From NCBI RefSeq assembly GCF_003436425.1, contig NZ_QSPK01000067.1:1-12431 (forward strand): DNA of 12,431 nucleotides. Reading direction: 5' to 3'. The position numbers and the translations under genes were made by a program. Below are positions 7,953 through 12,431 of the stretch, one piece after another. Each line of letters opens with the position of its first letter. Position 1 is the first letter of the stretch. Source of the stretch: Eubacterium sp. TM05-53. GTDB taxonomy: Bacteria > Bacillota_I > Bacilli_A > Erysipelotrichales > Erysipelotrichaceae. Under the pieces are notes generated by a model, which was not told where the DNA came from, did not search any database, and saw only the letters and a list, made by a program, of their open reading frames with translations.

Positions 7953-9154
7953 TAATCTTCGTCTATTACCCTTTCAGGTTCTTTTCTTCGTATTTCCATG
8001 TATGTTACCAGTTCCAAAAAATCAGAATCATTTATATTTGGAAAGCATTTAAGAACAGCATGCATTTTTCTCATATCCTCTTCACAATCTAAAAGCATTT
8101 CAAATAAACCTAAATGATATCCTTCGTATGCTTTTATATGATCTATTAATTCTTTTGTTTCCTTTTTTACTGCTTCTATATCCATTTTCTGATTTGAATG
8201 ATAAACATCTAGAATATTTTGAATTTCATGATCTTCAAACTGCAGATTGTCATGCAATAAATGAACAAAATAAGGTAAACTGATTTCTTCAGTCCATGTT
8301 TCATCGTTCACATCTTTTAAAGTCTGATAAAAGCGAGTAATATCTTTTTTATTTGGAACACCCGACACTTGTCCATCTCCACACTCAATAATTTTCCATG
8401 ATCCATTTTCTAGCTCTGCAAAATCAATCGTAAAAAAACAACTGTTTAATCTTCGGAATTTCTGAATGAACTCTTCTGGTGGTTTTAGACAATTTTCATT
8501 CTGATTTGAACTTTTCAAAAGAATCATTGGTTTGTATTTGAAATAAAAGACTCGATACTCATTTGTCTTTCCTTCATAGCGCTTCAAATTCAAATATTTC
8601 TTTATACAGATACCACCTGTCAACAAGTTTCCTCGATATTGATAAAACTTTTCCATCCATTCATCAAATTCCTTCTGTGTTATATTCGAATCAAAGTAGT
8701 TTGGAAAATCCGTTCCTTTTACAGACTTTACATAATCTTTGATCATGAATTTAGGAAACTGCTTTTTTACAAATTCTATATCGATTTTTTTATACAAAGG
8801 ATATCTCAGCATAGGTGCTGTATCGTTTCGAATTGTTGGATAAACATTAGGAAATTCATGTAAAGTTGTATAAGACTCTTTATTAATATACAAATAGAAA
8901 TCTTTATAATTCAATTGATCCCAAAATTCCTCATACATTTCAGGCTTCATCATCCATCCACGATATAATACAGTAATAATATCTTGTTTCGGATTCTGAA
9001 TATTTAATTGTAAATTTCCATGATTAAACCAGGCATCTGAATTAAATAAAACTACATCAAACCCTACCTTAATTGCGGCATTATATTCTTGCTCAAATTC
9101 AGGATCTACTACGTTTTTGTTAAAGTAATTAGACGGAAAAATAATTGTATGCAT
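7952..9154 (-). CDS. ATP-grasp ligase-like protein (R2K clade type)
   Basis: This 400-residue protein looks like an ATP-grasp enzyme of the R2K/DUF4343 type, a group predicted to join a carboxylate to an amine on small molecules or peptides. Visible motifs are FMIKDYVKSVKG (136-147, with the nucleotide-binding lysine), NEYRVFYF (198-205), FFTIDFAELENG (240-251) and WKIIECGDGQ (253-262). D244 and E257 are candidate metal ligands. Residues 1-110 form the usual N-terminal alpha/beta part. About 290-400 is an acidic helical tail of unknown role. I chose the ATG at 9154, with GGAGG eight bases upstream, over a TTG at 9190 that overlaps the mobC stop. A TATAAT box lies just before it and a terminator just after. 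The substrate is unknown. Placement between mobC and the relaxase is unusual. Confidence 0.8.
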   Translation of the reverse strand: MHTIIFPSNYFNKNVVDPEFEQEYNAAIKVGFDVVLFNSDAWFNHGNLQLNIQNPKQDIITVLYRGWMMKPEMYEEFWDQLNYKDFYLYINKESYTTLHEFPNVYPTIRNDTAPMLRYPLYKKIDIEFVKKQFPKFMIKDYVKSVKGTDFPNYFDSNITQKEFDEWMEKFYQYRGNLLTGGICIKKYLNLKRYEGKTNEYRVFYFKYKPMILLKSSNQNENCLKPPEEFIQKFRRLNSCFFTIDFAELENGSWKIIECGDGQVSGVPNKKDITRFYQTLKDVNDETWTEEISLPYFVHLLHDNLQFEDHEIQNILDVYHSNQKMDIEAVKKETKELIDHIKAYEGYHLGLFEMLLDCEEDMRKMHAVLKCFPNINDSDFLELVTYMEIRRKEPERVIDED

Positions 9155-9173
9155 TGAACACCCCTCCATTTTC

Positions 9174-9203
9174 ATTATACAAGTTTTCAAAATATACTAA
9201 CAG
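9174..9203 (-). promoter_or_regulatory. Possible promoter for the ATP-grasp gene
   Basis: A perfect TATAAT on the minus strand (9174-9179) lies 20 bases upstream of the chosen ATG, at the extreme 3' end of mobC. The hexamer 17 bases further upstream (TGTTAG) matches the -35 consensus poorly. Initiation near 9167 would leave a short leader holding the GGAGG. AT-rich DNA produces TATAAT by chance, so this is only a candidate. Confidence 0.35.
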
Positions 9204-9510
9204 TCCTTCTTAATTCCAGAATCACTTTGTTTAGTTCCTCATATTCATACTTGTATTTCTTTACATCGATATTCCCTGTCTTGTTTGCAATAATGGCAAG
9301 CTGGTTCATATTGTTTCCAATTTTTCTCAAATAATAAATGGTATTATTAAACGTTTCTGGAGGTAAAGGATTGGGAACTCTGTGTTTTATCAAAACACTT
9401 CGAATATATCTTTCCCTTGAATAACCTGTTTTCTTTACATCCTCATTTAACTGTTCTAGTTCCTTATCCGTTAATCGAAGCTTAATCTCATTTTTTCGCT
9501 TTAATGTCAT
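9187..9510 (-). CDS. mobC: MobC-like relaxosome protein
   Basis: This 107-residue DNA-binding accessory protein helps the relaxase open oriT. The N-terminal half (KNEIKLRLTDKELEQLNEDVKKTGYSRERYIRSVL, 6-40) has the ribbon-helix-helix pattern. The C-terminal half carries the MobC family signature LRKIGNNMNQLAIIANKTG (61-79). The ATG at 9510 is the only usable start because an in-frame TAA lies upstream. It has no clear Shine-Dalgarno, only a weak GGTG, so expression may be low. The gene begins directly beside the inverted repeats of the oriT candidate, a position suited to autoregulation by the ribbon-helix-helix domain. The usual direct mobC-relaxase junction is interrupted here by the ATP-grasp gene. 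Confidence 0.9.
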   Translation of the reverse strand: MTLKRKNEIKLRLTDKELEQLNEDVKKTGYSRERYIRSVLIKHRVPNPLPPETFNNTIYYLRKIGNNMNQLAIIANKTGNIDVKKYKYEYEELNKVILELRRTVSIF

Positions 9511-9522
9511 ATATAAAACACC

Positions 9523-9538
9523 AGGGTCTTAGGGTCTT
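9523..9538. repeat. Tandem 8-bp direct repeat
   Basis: AGGGTCTT occurs twice in a row. It overlaps the smaller inverted repeat of the oriT candidate. Short direct repeats (iterons) near oriT are often binding sites for relaxosome proteins such as MobC; that role is inferred here. Confidence 0.55.
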
Positions 9539-9585
9539 CCCTAACAAGCGAATTTGGGGTAAATGTCCCCATAATTCAGTGCTTG
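9523..9585. other. oriT: Candidate origin of transfer (oriT)
   Basis: Two inverted repeats abut in the only sizeable non-coding gap. Repeat A is TTAGGG (9529-9534), loop TCTT, CCCTAA (9539-9544). Repeat B is a larger imperfect hairpin: CAAGC, GAATT and TGGGG (9545-9559), a 7-nt loop, then CCCCA (9567-9571), AATTC (9573-9577) and GCTTG (9581-9585). That gives 15 pairs with small bulges on one arm. An 8-bp tandem repeat AGGGTCTT x2 (9523-9538) overlaps repeat A. Neither hairpin is followed by a T-run, so a terminator is unlikely. The place directly upstream of mobC fits known oriT positions. The nick site cannot be assigned from sequence alone. Confidence 0.6.
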
Positions 9586-9602
9586 CTAAAAACAAGATTC
9601 CA

Positions 9603-9854
9603 CTATCTTTCGAGTCCTTTCTTTTTAATAGGTGACTTAATTATCCGAAACAAATCTTCACCAGGAATCAATCCCAGGCTTGATCCATTAGCCCATTGCA
9701 TATGAATTGTGCCTGTATCATCGACGTGATCAACGATCCCCATCATTCCAGAAGGAATTGCATGATATGGATCATCCATTCTAATACACTCAACTTTTGT
9801 TCCTGATGGATACATTTCTTTTATCTGCTCTATTTGCTTTTGCGTTAATTCCAT
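9603..9854 (-). CDS. DUF4314 family small protein
   Basis: This 83-residue protein matches the DUF4314 family, common in ICEs and plasmids of Bacillota but without a known function. The core PSGTKVECIRMDDPYHAIPSGMMGIVDHVDDTGTIHMQWANGSSLGLIPGEDLFRII (about 16-71) looks like a small beta-barrel (SH3-like) domain, with the conserved GxxGxVxxVDDxGxIHxxWxNGSxLgLIPGeD pattern. The ATG at 9854 has GGAG eight bases upstream and overlaps the end of the Toprim gene by 10 nt, so the two are probably translated together. It is the last gene before the oriT gap. Confidence 0.82.
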   Translation of the reverse strand: MELTQKQIEQIKEMYPSGTKVECIRMDDPYHAIPSGMMGIVDHVDDTGTIHMQWANGSSLGLIPGEDLFRIIKSPIKKKGLER

Positions 9855-10795
9855 TTTTTCATCTCCTTTTTCTTTTGAATATAATGAATCAATTCGTCAT
9901 TAACATCTTTGCCATGTTTTGGCGTTCGATCATAAATTTTGTATTTCTTTTTTAAAACGTGTTTGATTTTTGTCGTTGTATTTTTACCAGCTTCATCATT
10001 ATCTAAATGAAGGTAAATATTCCTGATTTCGTTATTCCTTAAAAAATAATCAAGAGCAACCGGTATGTTTCCATCATTAATATCTGCCCCTATTCCAGTT
10101 GCTCCATCAATGGATAAATAGTTTTGATTCCAAATTTCTTCCCCTTTCATTTTCAAGATTGTCATAAAAGACAGTAAATCAATTGCACTTTCAAATACAT
10201 GTAGGTTTGTACTCTTCTCATTATGGATTGAAAAACTATAACGTTTATCACTTCCTAAGCAGTCCTTTTTCCATTTTGAATCTGTAGACCTCATACATGC
10301 AAACTTAGGATAATAATTCACATCATACCCAACGAATACAACAGCATGTGTTTTTTGATCCTCATAAATCAAATTTTTCATAATACAAGATTCTACCAAG
10401 TCTTCATTAATGTATCTTTGATTAACTAAATATTCTTTTATAAAATTTTCATTCTGATTTTTCTTTGGAAGTACAAATTTTCTTTTTGATTCAATATGTT
10501 TTACCTCTGAAACTGGAATCTCATCCATTAATCGTAATAAATATGAAGCAGCCACTTGCCAATCCATCCCCTCAACATCTCTAAGATACTTAAATGCAGA
10601 ACGACCTCCAATTCCATGACTCCACCAATACCAAAGTCCATTTGTTTTAATATTTAGCGAATCATGCATTTTAGTAACATACACATTTCTACTTTTTTTA
10701 ACTAGTTCATCCGGATAATAATGTTTAAAATACGTAAAAAGATCTAGCGTGCAAGCCTTTGCTAGATCTTCTTTTGAAATATATTGCTTTTTCAT
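9845..10795 (-). CDS. DUF3991/Toprim primase-like protein
   Basis: This 316-residue protein resembles plasmid-borne DUF3991 plus Toprim_2 proteins, distant relatives of DnaG primase. The N-terminal part has VYVTKMHDSLNIK and GLWYWWSHGIGGRSAFKYL (38-71), the position of the zinc-ribbon-like region of primases, but without the cysteine set of a zinc site. The Toprim half carries FESAIDLLSF with E202, LHLDNDEAGKN with D265 and D267, and KDVNDELI near 296-303; the acidic residues needed for metal binding are present. A role in priming or DNA processing during transfer is plausible but not shown. The ATG at 10795 follows the upstream stop by two bases. A perfect 10-bp inverted repeat lies early in the coding sequence, and the 3' end overlaps the DUF4314 gene. 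Confidence 0.8.
   Translation of the reverse strand: MKKQYISKEDLAKACTLDLFTYFKHYYPDELVKKSRNVYVTKMHDSLNIKTNGLWYWWSHGIGGRSAFKYLRDVEGMDWQVAASYLLRLMDEIPVSEVKHIESKRKFVLPKKNQNENFIKEYLVNQRYINEDLVESCIMKNLIYEDQKTHAVVFVGYDVNYYPKFACMRSTDSKWKKDCLGSDKRYSFSIHNEKSTNLHVFESAIDLLSFMTILKMKGEEIWNQNYLSIDGATGIGADINDGNIPVALDYFLRNNEIRNIYLHLDNDEAGKNTTTKIKHVLKKKYKIYDRTPKHGKDVNDELIHYIQKKKEMKKWN
10739..10770 (-). repeat. Perfect 10-bp inverted repeat in the Toprim gene
   Basis: AAGATCTAGC (10739-10748) and GCTAGATCTT (10761-10770) are exact reverse complements around a 12-nt spacer. In the mRNA the hairpin begins about 25 nt after the ATG and spans codons for EDLAKACTLDLF. It could slow translation of this gene, or it could be a protein binding site in DNA. 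Confidence 0.6.
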
Positions 10796-10797
10796 TT

Positions 10798-11286
10798 TTA
10801 TCTTTCATTCCTTGATACATTTTTTTGCTTGGCAGCTAAATGACCAATTCCATTTTCTCTGCAAAATCTCAACAATTCTTTAGGATTATCTGAAATATTA
10901 AATTCATTTTCATCAGTCAGAATACGAGTTACTTTATATTGCCTATCTTTGATTCCTTTTAACCATTCATTGATAAATTCATTTAATTCTATTTCCACTT
11001 CATCCGAATCATTTCGTTGATACATCCCTACATAATCATTTTGGTAAGCAACGGGAGTGATTGTACGATGGATCAAATCTACTTTGATTTCTACATCCGG
11101 ATCTGCCATTGCATCTCCATTCAATGTTCCGTAATGTGAAATTGCATAGCTATCATCCATCACTTTTTCGACATTTAAATCCATCATGCCAGCACTGGAA
11201 AGCTGCATATAATATGCTTTATCATCTAAAATTGGTTTTGCGATACTTTCCAATAAATCATAATTTTCTCTTTTCATAGATTCCAT
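10798..11286 (-). CDS. DUF6908-like protein of unknown function
   Basis: This is a 162-residue soluble protein. Its middle reads YMQLSSAGMMDLNVEKV, then ISHYGTLNGDAMADPDVEIKVD, then PVAYQNDYVGMYQ (about 26-90). This pattern resembles DUF6908-type proteins found on plasmids and ICEs; I base that on memory of the pattern, with moderate confidence. No catalytic motif stands out. The C-terminal part (about 105-162) contains ELLRFCRENGIGHLAAKQ and a basic end. The ATG at 11286 is preceded by AAGGAGG with 11-nt spacing. It sits 2 bp before the Toprim gene and 19 bp after the 93-aa gene, so it belongs to the same accessory operon. Confidence 0.72.
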   Translation of the reverse strand: MESMKRENYDLLESIAKPILDDKAYYMQLSSAGMMDLNVEKVMDDSYAISHYGTLNGDAMADPDVEIKVDLIHRTITPVAYQNDYVGMYQRNDSDEVEIELNEFINEWLKGIKDRQYKVTRILTDENEFNISDNPKELLRFCRENGIGHLAAKQKNVSRNER

Positions 11287-11305
11287 TACAATGTATACCT
11301 CCTTC

Positions 11306-11587
11306 CTATCTTTCTCTTCTTAAGCGATATTTTTGATAATGCAGAATATCTCTCAATAATGATTTTGCTGTATATACATTGATTTCATCTCGATCTTCTT
11401 CGATAATTTCATTTAAATACGCTTTAATTCCACTGAAGCAATTATTTTTTACTAATTCTGTTACATAATCCTTGTTGTAGCCTGGATAGATTTCACAAGC
11501 TTCATACTCATATGGATCCACATTGTAAATATATCGATCAATTGTTTGAATCAATCTTTCTTCTTTTGTTTTTTTGTTGTATCTCAT
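11306..11587 (-). CDS. Small protein of unknown function
   Basis: I do not recognise this 93-residue protein. It is hydrophilic, mostly helical by eye, with an acidic middle (EIIEEDRDE, about 60-68) and basic ends (KKTKEER near the N-terminus, KYRLRRER at the C-terminus). It has no signal peptide, membrane segment or cysteine motif. The ATG at 11587 is favoured over the GTG at 11602 because GGAGG lies six bases before it; the longer start would include the ribosome site in the coding sequence. It directly follows the adhesin terminator, with the start codon only 16 bases past the T-run. It is therefore either expressed by readthrough or driven from a promoter inside the adhesin gene. Confidence 0.7.
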   Translation of the reverse strand: MRYNKKTKEERLIQTIDRYIYNVDPYEYEACEIYPGYNKDYVTELVKNNCFSGIKAYLNEIIEEDRDEINVYTAKSLLRDILHYQKYRLRRER

Positions 11588-11603
11588 TGTTTTCCTCCAC
11601 ACT

Positions 11604-11631
11604 AAAAAAGGAAGTCATTATTTTGACTTCC
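11604..11631 (-). terminator. Intrinsic terminator of the adhesin gene
   Basis: On the minus strand GGAAGTCA (11624-11631) pairs perfectly with TGACTTCC (11610-11617) around a 6-nt loop, followed by six T (11604-11609). The adhesin stop codon TAA (11618-11620) lies in the loop, so a ribosome finishing the gene would cover the hairpin's 5' arm. The next gene's ribosome site follows at once, which points to regulated or partial readthrough. Confidence 0.85.
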
Positions 11632-12431
11632 CATGTTTTTTCTTAAATGATGTCATAATTAAGATAGCGCCCACTGAAAGCACACCCAATGCTTCAAAAA
11701 GTGTTCTATGATCTGAAACACCTGTATTAACATTAGGAATACATTCATCATACATCGCTACTTTTTGGATCACTTTACCATCATCTTCTACCGTGAATTT
11801 AATAGACTCAGCTTTTTTGTACCCATTCGGTGATGTTTCTTCCACTAATGTATATTCATCTCCTACAACCAGATTTTTCACAAGATGTTCTTGATTTGTT
11901 GATGTCCACTCATCTACAACTTCATTCTCTTTATTCAACACTTTTAATTTAGCGCCTGGCAGTTCTTTCTTGTTTGTTGCATCGTATTTTGTGATAGACA
12001 CTGTAGCAGTTTTCAAATCAAGCATTTTAATAATTTGATTCTTTTGATCATCTTTTACCACAAAAGTAATATCATCTGCTTTACGATAGTTTTCAGGTAC
12101 ATCCACTTCTTTTAAAGTATATTGTTTTCCAACCTCTAAACCAGATGCCATATGATCTTTGTCTTGGGTTTTCCATTCATCAATAACTTCTCCATTTTCA
12201 TCAACAATCTGTAATTTAGCATTCATTACATATTGATTTAATTGATCTTTCTTTGAAATAAGAACCTGCTTATCAATCATTTCAACTTTCTGAACTTTGC
12301 CAGTATTATCGATTTTAAATTCAATAGAAACAGCTTTCGTATACTTCACTGGCGCAATTGTTTCAGTTAATGTACCTGAATTATTCATGAAAAGATAATA
12401 AAAGAAGATTAGCCTTGTTGATGGATCCAAA
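11618..12431 (-). CDS. Cna-B/SpaA repeat surface protein, C-terminal part
   Basis: This is the C-terminal end of a sortase-anchored surface protein; the gene's 5' part is outside the window. Two complete Cna-B/SpaA-type repeats lie at about 55-140 and 141-228 (numbered from the right edge), each with a K in a D-rich first strand (LISKKD, SITKYD), an EW(K/T) turn and YTL(K/V)E near the end. These are places where such domains form internal Lys-Asn/Asp isopeptide bonds. Before them is the tail of a third repeat, recognisable from TLTETIAPVKYTKAV. The end has IPNVNTG (231-237, a non-canonical sortase signal), a hydrophobic helix at about 243-261 and a basic tail KKKHGKSK. The likely role is cell contact or pilus-like adhesion. 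The first ~19 residues do not fit the repeat, so the reading at the extreme right edge is doubtful. Confidence 0.85.
   Translation of the reverse strand, partial: LDPSTRLIFFYYLFMNNSGTLTETIAPVKYTKAVSIEFKIDNTGKVQKVEMIDKQVLISKKDQLNQYVMNAKLQIVDENGEVIDEWKTQDKDHMASGLEVGKQYTLKEVDVPENYRKADDITFVVKDDQKNQIIKMLDLKTATVSITKYDATNKKELPGAKLKVLNKENEVVDEWTSTNQEHLVKNLVVGDEYTLVEETSPNGYKKAESIKFTVEDDGKVIQKVAMYDECIPNVNTGVSDHRTLFEALGVLSVGAILIMTSFKKKHGKSK
12374..12431. other. Right-edge segment that breaks the Cna-B repeat
   Basis: Comparison with the two complete repeats predicts VG..YTL just before TLTETIAP. Instead the frame reads NNSGTL, preceded by a hydrophobic stretch (LIFFYYLF) unlike a Cna-B strand. The other two minus-strand frames contain stops and do not restore the pattern. 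The reading frame stays open to the window edge, so this may be a real but divergent sequence, a junction, or a chimeric end. Confidence 0.45.

Noticed and set aside
8639..8863. 74-aa plus-strand ORF opposite the ATP-grasp gene
   Set aside because: It is low-complexity, Phe/Ile-rich antisense sequence with no supporting start signal.
9529..9585. Reading the oriT hairpins as transcription terminators
   Set aside because: Neither hairpin is followed by a T-run on either strand, and the nested arms beside mobC fit an oriT better.
9590..9602. Promoter in the oriT gap reading toward mobC (TTGTTT with a TATGGG-like box)
   Set aside because: The -10 match is poor and overlaps the hairpin; I could not support it beyond chance.

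Overview
This AT-rich window carries one long, nearly gap-free run of genes, all on the minus strand and read from right to left. It is the transfer and mobilisation core of a conjugative element (ICE or large plasmid) from a low-GC Gram-positive bacterium. I infer a gut-type Bacillota host (Clostridia or Erysipelotrichia) for four reasons: strong GGAGG ribosome sites, frequent TTG starts, UGA used as a stop with Trp encoded by TGG, and the Tn1549/CTn-like gene set PcfB, VirD4, Maff2-type VirB2, CD1112-type VirB6, PrgI and VirB4. No integrase, transposase, replication gene, tRNA, rRNA or CRISPR array is visible.

In transcription order (high to low coordinates), the right edge holds the C-terminal part of a cell-wall-anchored Cna-B/SpaA repeat adhesin. 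It is closed by a strong intrinsic terminator whose loop contains the stop codon. Next comes an accessory block of a 93-aa unknown protein, a 162-aa protein resembling DUF6908, a Toprim/DUF3991 primase-like protein and a DUF4314 protein. The largest non-coding gap (about 92 bp, 9511-9602) holds two abutting inverted repeats that are the best oriT candidate. A MobC relaxosome protein follows, then an ATP-grasp ligase of the R2K type with its own possible promoter and terminator, then a MOBP-type relaxase. The final block is PcfB, an ArdC-N-like protein, the VirD4 coupling ATPase, the VirB2-like pilin, VirB6, PrgI and VirB4.

The genes fit one process. MobC and the relaxase process oriT; PcfB and VirD4 bring the nucleoprotein to the membrane; VirB2, VirB6, PrgI and VirB4 form the channel and its motor. 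The adhesin may help mating-pair contact, and the ArdC-like and Toprim proteins may act on or protect DNA. The outlier is the ATP-grasp enzyme, which has no known conjugation role and looks like a cargo cassette inside the mobilisation operon.

Both window edges look abnormal. VirB4 loses its family sequence and stops about 50 bp from the left edge, and the adhesin loses its Cna-B repeat pattern about 50-58 bp from the right edge. These could be real rearrangement junctions or chimeric contig ends; the window alone cannot decide.
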